Source: JADJOY01 sp046331705 [NCBI: bacterium]
GTDB lineage: Bacteria > JADJOY01
DNA: 64,000 bases
NCBI GenBank assembly: GCA_046331705.1
Contig: JAXLQJ010000038.1
Location: 7,346-71,345 of the forward strand
Reading direction: 5' to 3'
This document shows positions 1 to 9,503 of the stretch, in pieces. The first letter of the stretch is position 1. Every line of letters begins with the position of its first letter. Position numbers and translations under genes: made by a program. The notes below the pieces were generated by a model. It had not been told where the DNA came from and did no database searches. It worked only from the letters and a program-made list of their open reading frames with translations.

Positions 1-1001
1 TCGTCGTCAACAGCGGCAACGCCAACGCGGCGACCGGCGCGCAGGGCATGGCGGACGCGCTCGCGACGACGGCGCGCGTCGCGGACGCCCTCGGCGCGCG
101 GCCCGCGGAGGTCCTGGTCTGCTCGACGGGTGTCATCGGCAGGCCGCTGCCGATGGACCGCGTGCTCGCCGGCGTCCCGAACGCAGTGGCCGCGCTTTCC
201 CCGGCCGGGTTCGCCGCTGCATCCGAGGCGATCCTCACCACCGACACGCGACCGAAGCGGGTGGCGCGCCGCGTCGCCTTGCCGAACGGCCGGCGCGTGA
301 CGATCGCTGGATTCGCCAAGGGCGCCGGGATGATCGACCCGCGCATGGCGACGCTGCTCGCCTTCGTGCTCACCGACGCTCCGCTCGAGGCTCGGGCGCT
401 GCGTGCGCTGCTGCGCGATGCGAACGAGCAGAGCTTCCACCGGATCACCGTCGACGGCGATCGCAGCACCAACGACACGGTGCTGGCGCTCGCCAGCGGC
501 GCCGCGGGCGGCGCATCGCTCGCGCCCGGCAAGCGCGGCTGGCGCGAGCTGGAAGCGGCCTTCGCCGAGGTCATGCACGATCTCGCCTTGGCCGTGGTGG
601 CCGACGCGGAGGGCTGGACCCGCACGCTCGAGGTCGAGGTCCGCGGCGCGCGCAACGAGCGCGATGCCTTGCTGGCCGCGCGGGCGATCGCCGGCAGCTT
701 GCTGGTGAAGACCGCGGTTCACGGCGCCGATCCCAACTGGGGCCGGATCCTCGCCGCCGCGGGCTACAGCGGCGCGCGCTTCGATCCCGCGCGTGCCATC
801 GTCGCGATCGGGCCGGTCGATCTCTACCACCGCGGGCGCCCGGCGGGGCCGGTGCCGCTCGCCCGAGCATCCACGCTCATGAAGACCCGCGCGCTGGTTC
901 CGCTCCGGGTCGATCTCGCCGCCGGCGCGGCGGGTGCGACCGTGTGGACCTCGGACCTTTCGGCCGAGTACGTCCGAATCAACGCCGACTACACGACCTG
1001 A
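1..1001 (+). CDS. argJ: Glutamate N-acetyltransferase / ornithine acetyltransferase, 5'-truncated by window edge
   Basis: Arginine biosynthesis enzyme that moves the acetyl group from N-acetylornithine to glutamate, and in bifunctional forms also makes N-acetylglutamate from acetyl-CoA. The frame is open from base 3, so the start lies before the window; about 332 residues are visible of a usual 390-410. Family landmarks are SGNANAATG at the very start and KGAGMIDPRMATLLAF near residue 110 of the visible part. The latter contains the self-cleavage site, whose Thr becomes the nucleophile of the beta chain. The conserved C-terminus, with TDLS-like and NADYTT residues, is intact. argC lies 15 kb away on the same strand, so the arginine genes are split here. 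Confidence 0.95.
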   Translation, partial: VVNSGNANAATGAQGMADALATTARVADALGARPAEVLVCSTGVIGRPLPMDRVLAGVPNAVAALSPAGFAAASEAILTTDTRPKRVARRVALPNGRRVTIAGFAKGAGMIDPRMATLLAFVLTDAPLEARALRALLRDANEQSFHRITVDGDRSTNDTVLALASGAAGGASLAPGKRGWRELEAAFAEVMHDLALAVVADAEGWTRTLEVEVRGARNERDALLAARAIAGSLLVKTAVHGADPNWGRILAAAGYSGARFDPARAIVAIGPVDLYHRGRPAGPVPLARASTLMKTRALVPLRVDLAAGAAGATVWTSDLSAEYVRINADYTT

Positions 1002-1150
1002 CCGCGCGCCGGCGTTGGTTGCCGGGTGACGCGTCGCGTGGTAGCTACGATGGATTCTTCGGCGCGGGCTCGGCACCCTTCGTGGTGCGCGTGCGGATCT
1101 CGGGCACGCTCCTCGCCATTCCCACCCTGCGGACCCGATTGCCGGCGGTG

Positions 1151-1170
1151 GGCACCCCGAAGCGGGTGCC
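1151..1170 (+). promoter_or_regulatory. Hairpin in the rpsB 5' leader
   Basis: A perfect 7-bp inverted repeat, GGCACCC (1151-1157) and GGGTGCC (1164-1170), encloses a six-base loop and ends 48 bases before the rpsB start. No T-run follows, so it is not a normal intrinsic terminator. Ribosomal protein S2 is known to autoregulate its own operon in several bacteria, so a structured leader is plausible. The assignment to regulation is inference. The rest of 1002-1218 shows no clear promoter. Confidence 0.35.
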
Positions 1171-1218
1171 TCGTGCACGGGAGCGAAGCAGGGGAGGCCA
1201 AACCGCAAGGGTGCAACC

Positions 1219-2046
1219 ATGTCCTATCTCTCGGTGAAGGAGTTGCTCGACGCGGGCGCCCACTTCGGGCACCAGACCCGCCGCCGCAACCCCAAGATGA
1301 ATCCCTACATCTTCGGGGCGCGAAACGGCATTCACATCATCCACCTGGACAAGACGCAGAAGCTCTTCGATCGCGCCTACGACTACATCGCCGAGTCGGT
1401 GGCGGGCGGTGGTGACGTCCTCTTCGTCGGAACCAAGAAGCAGGCGGAGGATGCGATCGAGGAGGCCGCCAAGGGCTGTGGCATGCATCACGTCACGAAG
1501 CGCTGGCTCGGCGGCACGCTCACGAACTTCCGTACCGTTCGCCAGAGCGTCGAGAAGCTCAAGAAGATGCAGGCGCTGCTCGAGGACGAGGAGCGCGCGC
1601 GACTGATCGGCAAGAAGGAGCAGCTCGCGATCCGCCGCCGCATCGAGAAGATCGAGCGCTCGCTCGGCGGCGTGAAGGACATGAAGGACCTGCCGGGCTG
1701 CATGTTCGTGATCGACATCGGCAAGGAGCGCATCGCGGTGAGCGAGGCGCGCCGGCTCGGTATCCCCATCGTGGCGGTCGTCGACACCAACTGCGATCCG
1801 GATCTGGTCGACTACCCGATCCCCGGCAACGACGACGCGATTCGCGCCATCCGGCTGTTCGCGAGCAAGGTGTCCGAGGCGGTCAAGCTCGGAACCGCGG
1901 CGCGCGACGAGCGCGGCACACGGCCGAAGCCCCATCGCGGCGAGGCCGAGGAGGGCGATCGCGACCGCGTGAGCATGGGAACGTACGTGGACCGACGCGT
2001 GATTCGCGAGTCGCTCGAAGCCGACATCGAGGAGGAGGGTGGCTGA
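1219..2046 (+). CDS. rpsB: 30S ribosomal protein S2
   Basis: Small-subunit ribosomal protein of 275 residues that sits at the head-body junction and recruits S1. The N-terminus ([19 protein letters not shown]) and the segments [21 protein letters not shown], seen as two adjoining parts, and VGTKKQA are the classic S2 signatures. The GTLTNFRT and PD-region ([19 protein letters not shown]) motifs are also present. The C-terminal 50 residues are charged and longer than in E. coli. tsf follows 33 bases downstream, the near-universal rpsB-tsf pairing. The ATG is the only start that gives the conserved N-terminus. Confidence 0.98.
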   Translation: MSYLSVKELLDAGAHFGHQTRRRNPKMNPYIFGARNGIHIIHLDKTQKLFDRAYDYIAESVAGGGDVLFVGTKKQAEDAIEEAAKGCGMHHVTKRWLGGTLTNFRTVRQSVEKLKKMQALLEDEERARLIGKKEQLAIRRRIEKIERSLGGVKDMKDLPGCMFVIDIGKERIAVSEARRLGIPIVAVVDTNCDPDLVDYPIPGNDDAIRAIRLFASKVSEAVKLGTAARDERGTRPKPHRGEAEEGDRDRVSMGTYVDRRVIRESLEADIEEEGG

Positions 2047-2079
2047 CGCCAGCGCGCGTCGCCCCTTCGGGAGAGAGCC

Positions 2080-2676
2080 GTGGAGATCAATGCCAGCGAC
2101 GTGAAGAAGCTCCGGGACATGACCGGGGCCGGAATGATGGACTGCAAGAAGGCGCTGGGTGAGACCGGCGGCGACTTCGAGAAGGCGGTCGACTACCTGC
2201 GCAAGAAGGGCATCGCGTCTGCCGAGAAGCGCGCGGGGCGCGACGCCACCGAGGGCATCATCCAGCACTACGTGCACTTCGACCAGAAGAAGGGTTGCCT
2301 GGTCGAGGTCAACTGCGAGACCGACTTCGTCGCGCGCACCGACGTCTTCCAGGCATTCGCGAAGGACGTGGCGCTGCACGTGGTCGCCAAGCGGCCGGCC
2401 TACCTGAAGGCCGAGGACATCCCCGCCGAGGTGCTCGAGCGCGAGAAGGCGATTCATCGCGAGCAGGCGGCGGCGAGCGGCAAGCCGCCGCAGGTGATCG
2501 AGAAGATCATCGAGGGTCGGCTGGCGAAGTTCTACGAGGAGGTCTGCCTCCTCAATCAAGCGTTCGTGAAGGACGACTCGAAGACCGTCGGCGACATGGT
2601 CAAGGAGCTCGCCGGCAAGCTGGGCGAGAACGTCCAGGTCCGACGCTTCGTGGTCTACGAGGTCGGACGGGCGTAA
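2080..2676 (+). CDS. tsf: Elongation factor Ts (short form)
   Basis: Nucleotide exchange factor for EF-Tu. The 198-residue protein starts at a GTG behind a purine-rich GGGAGAGAG segment. The N-terminal UBA-like module ([19 protein letters not shown]) is followed by the TDFVAR loop near residue 80 that contacts EF-Tu. The length is well below the roughly 280 residues of gamma-proteobacterial EF-Ts and resembles the short forms of Thermus and many deltaproteobacteria, which lack one core subdomain and the coiled coil. It lies between rpsB and pyrH as in most bacteria. Confidence 0.97.
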   Translation: MEINASDVKKLRDMTGAGMMDCKKALGETGGDFEKAVDYLRKKGIASAEKRAGRDATEGIIQHYVHFDQKKGCLVEVNCETDFVARTDVFQAFAKDVALHVVAKRPAYLKAEDIPAEVLEREKAIHREQAAASGKPPQVIEKIIEGRLAKFYEEVCLLNQAFVKDDSKTVGDMVKELAGKLGENVQVRRFVVYEVGRA

Positions 2677-2770
2677 GCCGGGCTCGCGAGCGGCGCTCAT
2701 CGGAGCGCGCCTCGGTGCGGCTCCCGAGACCGCGCGAGCACGGTGGCGTAGGATCTCGCGGAAGGATCCC

Positions 2771-3508
2771 ATGAGCGCTGATCACCCTGCCACCCATCGC
2801 CGGTATCAGCGCGTTCTGCTCAAGATCTCGGGAGAGGCCCTCGCCGGCAAGGAGGGCTACGGCATCGATCCCGCTGCGCTCGAGCGAATCGCGCGCGAGG
2901 TGCTCGAGGCCAACTCGAGCGGTGTCGAGATCGCCGTGGTGGTCGGCGGCGGCAACATCTTCCGCGGCCTCGCCGCGGCCGCGTCGCACGGCCTCGACCG
3001 CGCGATCGCGGATCACATGGGCATGATGGCGACCATCATGAACGCCCTGGCGCTGCAGGACGTGCTCGAGCGCGTGGGCGCCTCGACGCGGGTCCTCTCC
3101 GCCATCGAGATGCAGCAAGTCTGCGAGCCGTTCATCCGCCGTCGCGCCATTCGCCACCTGGAGAAGGGGCGAGTGGTGGTGTTCGCGGCGGGTACCGGGA
3201 ATCCGTATTTCACGACGGACACCGCCGCAGCGCTGCGTGCCGCCGAGATCCACGCCGACGTGCTGCTCAAGGCCACCAAGGTGAACGGCGTCTACGATCG
3301 CGACCCGGTCAAGCACCCCGACGCGACCATGTTCGACCGGCTCACGTACCGGGAAGTGATCCAGCGCGGCATCCAAGTCATGGACACCACCGCGATCGGA
3401 CTGTGCATGGACAACCACCTGCCGATCGTGGTGTTCAACCTGCTCGAGCACGGCAACATCCAACGCGTTGTGGCGGGCGAGCCGATCGGCACGCTGGTAG
3501 CGGAGTGA
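2771..3508 (+). CDS. pyrH: UMP kinase
   Basis: Phosphorylates UMP to UDP with ATP; member of the amino-acid-kinase fold and hexameric in known cases. The 245-residue length is standard. Visible motifs are [13 protein letters not shown] at the N-terminus (phosphate loop), [10 protein letters not shown] around residue 60, [17 protein letters not shown] for the acceptor site, and [13 protein letters not shown]. The gene is followed after three bases by frr, consistent with a single transcript from rpsB to frr. Confidence 0.98.
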   Translation: MSADHPATHRRYQRVLLKISGEALAGKEGYGIDPAALERIAREVLEANSSGVEIAVVVGGGNIFRGLAAAASHGLDRAIADHMGMMATIMNALALQDVLERVGASTRVLSAIEMQQVCEPFIRRRAIRHLEKGRVVVFAAGTGNPYFTTDTAAALRAAEIHADVLLKATKVNGVYDRDPVKHPDATMFDRLTYREVIQRGIQVMDTTAIGLCMDNHLPIVVFNLLEHGNIQRVVAGEPIGTLVAE

Positions 3509-3511
3509 ACC

Positions 3512-4069
3512 GTGGAGAACGATCTCCTGCGCGACGTCAAGGAGAAGATGGACAAGGCGGTGCAGTCCTTCGCCAAGGATCTCACCAAGATCCGCACGGG
3601 TCGTGCACACATCTCGCTGCTCGACGGGATCAAGGTGCAGGCCTATGGCAGCCCCATGCCGCTCAACCAGGTGGCGAGCTTGAGCGCCCCGGAGCCGCGT
3701 CTGATCGCGATCCAGCCCTGGGACAAGAGCCTGATGGGCGCCATCGAGAAGGCGATCCTCACCAGTGATCTCGGCTTGATGCCGACCAACGACGGCAAGC
3801 TGATTCGAATCCCGATCCCGCAGCTCACCGAGGAGCGGCGCAAGGAAATCGTCAAGACCATCCGCAAGCACGCCGAGGCGGCGCGCGTGGTGGTCCGCAA
3901 CTTGCGCCGCGAAGGCAACGAGTCCCTGAAGGAGCTCGAGAGCGAGGGGCTGATCACCGAGGACGACGAGCGGCGCCTGCACGCGGACGTGCAGAAGATG
4001 ACCGACGATCACGTCGCGCGCCTCGATCAGATCCTCGCCGACAAGGAGAAGGAGATCATGGAGGTCTGA
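3512..4069 (+). CDS. frr: Ribosome recycling factor
   Basis: Splits post-termination ribosomes together with EF-G. The 185-residue protein has the standard length and the conserved segments KIRTGRAHISLLDGI near residue 30 and the long C-terminal three-helix-bundle strand with EERRKEIVKTIRKHAEAARV. The start is GTG three bases after the pyrH stop, so the two are probably translationally coupled. This is the usual position between pyrH and uppS. Confidence 0.97.
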   Translation: MENDLLRDVKEKMDKAVQSFAKDLTKIRTGRAHISLLDGIKVQAYGSPMPLNQVASLSAPEPRLIAIQPWDKSLMGAIEKAILTSDLGLMPTNDGKLIRIPIPQLTEERRKEIVKTIRKHAEAARVVVRNLRREGNESLKELESEGLITEDDERRLHADVQKMTDDHVARLDQILADKEKEIMEV

Positions 4070-4146
4070 GCGTTCCCTGGGAGCGCTCGAGCTCTTCGTG
4101 GCGAGGCGCGCGGCCGACCGAGACCGCGCGGCGTCGAGCCACGGTG

Positions 4147-5013
4147 ATGTCCGACCCCGACATGACGTTCGAGCCGCGCGACGCAGTGCAGCGCTCCGCT
4201 CCGACCGACGACTCGGCGGCGGAGCGCGCGCAGATCGAACGATTTCGCGCCGAGCTCGCCGGCGCGGCGCTGCCGCGTCACGTGGCGGTGATCATGGACG
4301 GCAACGGCCGTTGGGCCGAGCGGCGCGGTCAGACCCGCGTGCTCGGGCATCGCCGGGGCGCGGCGGCCGTGCGTCAGGTGATTCGCACCTCGAGCCGGCT
4401 GGGCATCGAGGTGCTGACCCTGTACGCGTTCAGCCGCGAGAACTGGAGCCGCCCGCCGGACGAGGTGCGGGCGCTCATGAGCCTGATTCGCCGCTACGTG
4501 CGCAACGAGGTCGAGGAGATCCACGAGCAGCGCGTGCGCTTCAACGTCATCGGCCGATTCGAGGAGCTGCCCGCGGAAGTGCGCCGCGACCTGGGCCGGG
4601 CGATGGACAAGACCCGCGACAACGACGGCATGTTGCTCAACGTGGCGCTCAGCTACTCCGGGCGCGTGGACATCCTCGACGCCTGTCGGAGGCTGGCGAC
4701 GCGTGTGGCCGCCGGCACGCTCTCGGCCGAGGCTCTCACCGCAGACGACCTCGGGGCCGAGCTCTCCACCGCAGGGATGCCCGACCCGGACCTGCTCATC
4801 CGCACCGGTGGCGACCTGCGCGTGTCGAATTTCCTGCTCTGGCAGATCGCCTACGCCGAGCTCTACTTCACGGACGTTCTGTGGCCCGACTTCTCGAACC
4901 AGCATCTCTTCGACGCGATCGGGGCGTACGCGGGGCGCGAGCGTCGCTTCGGCAAGACTTCCTCGCAGGTCCGGCCATCGCCGAGCCCCGCGCGCGATGG
5001 CGCACGAGAGTGA
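4147..5013 (+). CDS. uppS: Isoprenyl (undecaprenyl) diphosphate synthase
   Basis: cis-Prenyltransferase that builds C55 undecaprenyl diphosphate, the lipid carrier for peptidoglycan and for the polysaccharides encoded further along this window. The core begins near residue 40 with HVAVIMDGNGRWAERRG, whose Asp binds the diphosphate-Mg. It continues with LYAFSRENWSRP and near the C-terminus PDLLIRTGGDLRVSNFLLWQ. There is a roughly 35-residue N-terminal extension before the conserved core; GTG 4144 and ATG 4147 are adjacent possible starts, and ATG 4162 is also possible. It ends eight bases before cdsA. Confidence 0.95.
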   Translation: MSDPDMTFEPRDAVQRSAPTDDSAAERAQIERFRAELAGAALPRHVAVIMDGNGRWAERRGQTRVLGHRRGAAAVRQVIRTSSRLGIEVLTLYAFSRENWSRPPDEVRALMSLIRRYVRNEVEEIHEQRVRFNVIGRFEELPAEVRRDLGRAMDKTRDNDGMLLNVALSYSGRVDILDACRRLATRVAAGTLSAEALTADDLGAELSTAGMPDPDLLIRTGGDLRVSNFLLWQIAYAELYFTDVLWPDFSNQHLFDAIGAYAGRERRFGKTSSQVRPSPSPARDGARE

Positions 5014-5020
5014 GCGAACC

Positions 5021-5869
5021 ATGTTGAAAGACCGCCTGCTCACCGCCGCCGTCGCGATCCCGATCCTGCTGGCCATCGTGTTCGGTGGCGGCACGATCGG
5101 TTTCCTGGGTCTGATCCTGGTGGTCAACGGCATCGCGCTCCACGAGTTCTGGGCGCTGTTCCCACACGAGAGCGCCGCGGGCGCCGTGGATCGAACGGGC
5201 TACCCCCTGGCGCTGGTCGCCACCTCGGTGCTGGTGATCGCGTTCCACGGCGGCGACAACCTGTTGGTCGCCGAGGCGATGATGGGCGTGCTGCTGGTGA
5301 CGCTCGCCGCGTCGGTGGTGGGCTCCCGTGACCTGCGCGCGCGCAGCCGCACGGTGTTCACGACGCTCACCGCCACGCTCTACGTGACGGTGCTGCTCGG
5401 CCACCTCGTGCTGATCCGTGCGCTGCCAGGCGGGGCGTGGTGGATCTTCATCTTGCTCGGGATCGTCATGATGTCGGACACGGCCGCCTATTTCTCCGGG
5501 CGGGCCTTCGGCAAGCACAAGCTGGCGCCGGCGGTGAGCCCGAAGAAGACCGTGGAAGGCGCGCTGGGCGGGCTCGCGGGATCGGCGCTCTTCGCGTGGA
5601 TCGCCGTGAGCGCCCTCGGCTGGGAGCGGATCGGCTGGAAGCACGCGCTGTTGCTGGGGCTGGTGACCGGAGCCGTGAGCCAGATCGGTGATCTCGCCGA
5701 GTCGCTGCTCAAGCGGGGCGCCGACGTCAAGGACTCGGGAACGATCTTTCCCGGTCATGGCGGTCTGCTCGACCGGCTCGACAGCATCCTGCCCGGTGGC
5801 GTCGTGCTCTATTACCTCATCCGGACGCTGGGGCTGGACCGAGCCGCCGCCTTGCTCGGCGGTTCCTGA
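5021..5869 (+). CDS. cdsA: Phosphatidate cytidylyltransferase (CDP-diglyceride synthase)
   Basis: Membrane enzyme that converts phosphatidic acid and CTP to CDP-diacylglycerol, the substrate of the pssA product encoded at 9.5 kb. The 282-residue protein, from ATG 5021, is almost wholly hydrophobic with about eight predicted membrane segments. It ends with the family signature SLLKRGADVKDSG...PGHGGLLDRLDS. The reading frame stays open upstream, but those residues would overlap uppS deeply, so MLKDRLLT is taken as the start. dxr, which normally follows cdsA in this string, is not here; rseP comes next. Confidence 0.95.
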   Translation: MLKDRLLTAAVAIPILLAIVFGGGTIGFLGLILVVNGIALHEFWALFPHESAAGAVDRTGYPLALVATSVLVIAFHGGDNLLVAEAMMGVLLVTLAASVVGSRDLRARSRTVFTTLTATLYVTVLLGHLVLIRALPGGAWWIFILLGIVMMSDTAAYFSGRAFGKHKLAPAVSPKKTVEGALGGLAGSALFAWIAVSALGWERIGWKHALLLGLVTGAVSQIGDLAESLLKRGADVKDSGTIFPGHGGLLDRLDSILPGGVVLYYLIRTLGLDRAAALLGGS

Positions 5870-5931
5870 GTTTCCCCGAGGCGCGCGGGAACCTCCAGCC
5901 AAGGCGCGCCGCCGCGTTACGCTGAGCACCC

Positions 5932-7170
5932 ATGACCATCGACTCCGTCGCTCTCGTCGTCCCGGTTGCCGCCAGCGGTGCCTTCGCCACGGCCCAATGG
6001 GTGATCGCTGGAATCATCGCGATCGGCGTGCTGATCACCTTCCACGAGTTCGGCCATTTCATCGTGGCCAAGCTGCTCGGGATCGGCGTGCAGAAGTTCT
6101 CCGTCGGCTTCGGCCCGACCATCGTCGGGAAGAAGGTCGGCGAGACCGAGTACGTGCTGTCGTGGTTTCCGCTCGGCGGCTTCGTGAAGATGGTCGGCGA
6201 GCATCTCGGCGACGACGTCGCGCCAGCGGAGCGCGAGCGCTCGTTCCTGGCGCGCCCTCCCGCGCATCGGCTGGCGGTCGTGTTCGCCGGACCGTTCTTC
6301 AACCTGATCTTGGCGGTCTTGTTGTTCGCGGCGGTGTTCTACGTCCGCGGCGAGCCGATCAAGAACGATCCGGCCTCCACCACGGTCGGTGGCGTGAACC
6401 CGGGGATGCCCGCCTACGACGCAGGGCTCGTGATCGGCGACGAGGTCGTCGCGGTGAACGGCGTGGCGGTTCACGGCTGGGCGGACATGGCGGAGCGGAT
6501 CCAGGCGACCAAGGGCGAGCCCTTCGTGCTCACGGCGCGCCGCGCGAGCCAGGCGCTCGATTTCCACCTGCAGGCGCGGCCGTTCGAGAGCAAGGACGAA
6601 GCGGGCCAGCCGAAGACGCTCTACTTCGTCGGCATCGAGAACGCCCCGACCGAGTACCGCAAGCTCGGTCTCGCGGGCGCCGCGTGGGCGGGCGTGGGCG
6701 AGACCCTGCGCTACGCGGTGGCGATCCCGACGATGATCGGCAGCATCGTGACCGGCAAGGTCTCGCGGCACGACGTGGCTGGGCCGCTCGGCATCGTGAA
6801 GATGGCGGGACAGCAGCTCGAGCAGGGATTCCTCCGCTACGTCCACCTGATCGGAATCCTGAGCGTCAATCTCGGCCTCTTCAACCTGCTCCCGATCCCG
6901 ATTCTCGACGGCGGCCAATTCGTTCTGTTCTTCGTCGAGTGGGTGCGCCGCCGCCCGTTGAGCCTCAAGAAGCAGGAGCTGATCCAGCAGGTCGGCTTCT
7001 ACTTCCTGATCGGCCTGATGTTCATCGTGATCGTCAACGACGTCGTCAATCAGATCCGTGCGGGTCGCAAGCCGCCGGCGCAGCCCGTGCCCTCCTCGTA
7101 CAGCGCGCCGAGTCCGGAGAGCCCGCCGGGCGTTCCCCACGAACCGCTTCCCGCGCCGAGCGCTCCTTGA
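5932..7170 (+). CDS. rseP: RIP metalloprotease RseP (site-2 protease family)
   Basis: Intramembrane zinc protease (M50) that cleaves anti-sigma factors and leftover signal peptides in the inner membrane. The HEFGH zinc motif lies at residues 38-42 in the first membrane segment. A single PDZ domain spans about residues 125-205 (GGVNPGMPAYDAGLVIGDE), where E. coli RseP has two, and the third zinc ligand lies in NLLPIPILDGG around residue 323. The 412-residue length is a little short of E. coli's 450. The Pro/Ser-rich tail after the last membrane segment is unusual. tsaB starts seven bases after the stop. Confidence 0.95.
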   Translation: MTIDSVALVVPVAASGAFATAQWVIAGIIAIGVLITFHEFGHFIVAKLLGIGVQKFSVGFGPTIVGKKVGETEYVLSWFPLGGFVKMVGEHLGDDVAPAERERSFLARPPAHRLAVVFAGPFFNLILAVLLFAAVFYVRGEPIKNDPASTTVGGVNPGMPAYDAGLVIGDEVVAVNGVAVHGWADMAERIQATKGEPFVLTARRASQALDFHLQARPFESKDEAGQPKTLYFVGIENAPTEYRKLGLAGAAWAGVGETLRYAVAIPTMIGSIVTGKVSRHDVAGPLGIVKMAGQQLEQGFLRYVHLIGILSVNLGLFNLLPIPILDGGQFVLFFVEWVRRRPLSLKKQELIQQVGFYFLIGLMFIVIVNDVVNQIRAGRKPPAQPVPSSYSAPSPESPPGVPHEPLPAPSAP

Positions 7171-7177
7171 GGAGCTC

Positions 7178-7870
7178 GTGATCCTGGGGATCGACACCGC
7201 CACGCGCGTCGTCGCGCTCGGACTCGCCGCCGAAGGCCGCGCGATCGCCGAGCTCGCCCTCGACGATGCACCGTCGCGGACCCGTACCCTCACGGTGGCG
7301 ATCGGCGAGCTGCTCGGCGGCGCGGGCGTGTCGCGCGCGGATCTGAGCGCCGTGGGCGTCGGCGAGGGGCCAGGCTCGTTCACGGGGCTGCGGGTCGGCA
7401 TCGCGGCCGCGCAGGGACTCGCCTGTGGGCTGGGCATTCCGTGCGTCGGCGTGAGCACGCTCGAGGCGATCGCGCACAACGCGCCCGCCGATGCGAGCGT
7501 CGTCGCGGTGCTCGTCGACGCGGGCCGCGGCGAGGTGTTCCTGGGCGAGCTCGAGCGCCGCGGCGGGTCGTTGGTTCGGCGGAGCGATCCGCGTGCGCTC
7601 AGTCCTGGCCAGGCCGCGGAGGCGATCCCCGACGGTGCCTTCGTGCTCGGCGACGGGTGGCTCCGCTATCGCAGCGTCCTGGCGCGTCTGCTCGGCGACC
7701 GCGTGCGCGTGGCCCCGGACGAGCTCGCGCCGCCGCGCGGCGCGACCGTCGCGGAGCTCGCCCGTCGGGTGCTGGCGGCGAGCGCCGAGTCGAGCCGCCG
7801 CTCGAACGTGGAGGCCACGTACGTGCGCGAGCCGGACGCGCGTCCGTGGACGGCGTCGTCGGGCGCGTGA
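7178..7870 (+). CDS. tsaB: tRNA threonylcarbamoyladenosine biosynthesis protein TsaB
   Basis: Non-catalytic partner of TsaD in the complex that makes t6A37 on ANN-decoding tRNAs. The N-terminus (VILGIDTATRVVALGL) and the GPGSFTGLRVGIAAAQGL motif near residues 65-85 are diagnostic of the ASKHA-fold TsaB/YeaZ family. GTG 7178 is chosen because GAGGAG (7169-7174) precedes it and the conserved core starts at once; the frame is open further up but those residues overlap rseP. At 230 residues it has the usual length. A rimI-type acetyltransferase often follows tsaB but is absent. Confidence 0.92.
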   Translation: MILGIDTATRVVALGLAAEGRAIAELALDDAPSRTRTLTVAIGELLGGAGVSRADLSAVGVGEGPGSFTGLRVGIAAAQGLACGLGIPCVGVSTLEAIAHNAPADASVVAVLVDAGRGEVFLGELERRGGSLVRRSDPRALSPGQAAEAIPDGAFVLGDGWLRYRSVLARLLGDRVRVAPDELAPPRGATVAELARRVLAASAESSRRSNVEATYVREPDARPWTASSGA

Positions 7871-7910
7871 CTCGCGTGCGATTCGTCGCGCAATCGAGGG
7901 CCGAAACGAG

Positions 7911-7939
7911 TTGACACGATCTCGAGACCTGAATAACTT
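7911..7939 (+). promoter_or_regulatory. Putative sigma70-type promoter for the YdcH-like gene
   Basis: A perfect -35 hexamer TTGACA (7911-7916) is followed by a 17-base spacer and TAACTT (7934-7939), a weak -10. It lies in an unusually A+T-rich patch after tsaB. The predicted transcript would start near 7946 and carry about 100 bases of leader before the small gene at 8055. The leader contains no riboswitch that I recognise. Confidence 0.5.
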
Positions 7940-8039
7940 CCGACTCCACCATAACTAACCGTGATTGCAGCGAAATAGCTGCGCTGGTCGGTAGGGGCAA
8001 CGTTCGACTTCTGAGGCCGAAGCCGCTCAGGCACGGAGT

Positions 8040-8061
8040 CAGCATGGAGCCAGCATGGAGC
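8040..8061 (+). repeat. Tandem 11-bp duplication covering a start codon
   Basis: The 11-base unit starting AGCATGGAGCC occurs twice in tandem, apart from a boundary base, placing ATG codons at 8044 and 8055 in different frames. Each ATG has a GGAG about five bases upstream (8035-8038 and 8046-8049). The second GGAG is part of the first repeat copy. ATG 8044 opens an 11-codon frame ending at 8079; ATG 8055 opens the conserved protein. Confidence 0.6.
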
Positions 8062-8276
8062 AGCGCGATCTCGATCTGATCAACGGACTCCTTCCCACCA
8101 ATCCCGAGCTCGTGAGCTTGATGAAAGAGCACGAGGAGCTCGAACGAAAGATCAATGATCTCGAGCGCAAGCCGTTCTTGACCGAGGACGAGAAGGTCGA
8201 GAAGAAGCGGCTTCAGAAGCTCAAGCTTCGAGGACGCGACCGGATCGAGGAGATCCTCGAGCCGCATCGCAACTGA
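8055..8276 (+). CDS. Small DUF465 / YdcH-family protein
   Basis: A 73-residue charged helical protein of the DUF465 (YdcH) family, whose members are short two-helix coiled-coil proteins of unknown function that are widespread in proteobacteria. The pattern L...L...HEELERKINDLERKPFLTEDEK followed by a Lys-rich second helix (KKRLQKLKLRGRDRIEEIL) is typical: two amphipathic helices linked by a short turn. ATG 8055 is the in-frame start, with GGAG at 8046-8049. It is a single-gene unit between its own promoter (7911-7939) and a terminator (8317-8352). Confidence 0.85.
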   Translation: MEQRDLDLINGLLPTNPELVSLMKEHEELERKINDLERKPFLTEDEKVEKKRLQKLKLRGRDRIEEILEPHRN

Positions 8277-8287
8277 ACGCTCTGAAA

Positions 8288-8305
8288 GGCCCGAACGCTC
8301 GGGCC
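8288..8305 (+). other. GC-rich hairpin after the YdcH-like gene
   Basis: GGCCCGA (8288-8294), loop ACGC, TCGGGCC (8299-8305): a perfect 7-bp stem 11 bases after the stop codon. No T-run follows directly, so it may act as a transcript 3'-end stabiliser or a first, weak terminator ahead of the stronger one at 8317. Confidence 0.45.
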
Positions 8306-8316
8306 CCTCGGGTTTC

Positions 8317-8352
8317 GGCGGGGTCGGGACCACGTCCCGGGCCCGCCTTTTT
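8317..8352 (+). terminator. Rho-independent terminator upstream of ilvC
   Basis: An outer stem GGCGGG/CCCGCC (8317-8322 with 8342-8347) encloses an inner stem CGGGAC/GTCCCG (8325-8330 with 8334-8339), followed at once by TTTTT (8348-8352). This is the clearest intrinsic terminator in the window and separates the small DUF465 gene from the ilvC operon. Confidence 0.85.
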
Positions 8353-8447
8353 CGTCTGCGTTCCGTCCGATCGGAGCCGCAGGCTCGCCAACGATGTTAC
8401 GTTCGCAGGTCACCGAATGCGCAGCGTTCCTTCGCAGCGCTAGCTGA

Positions 8448-9482
<1,035 letters not shown>

Positions 9483-9503
9483 GGTCGGCCGGGAGGAAGT
9501 GCG

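Noticed and set aside
1045-2772. A 575-codon minus-strand open frame across rpsB and tsf
   Set aside because: Shadow of two certain ribosomal-operon genes; product is compositionally odd with no recognisable fold.
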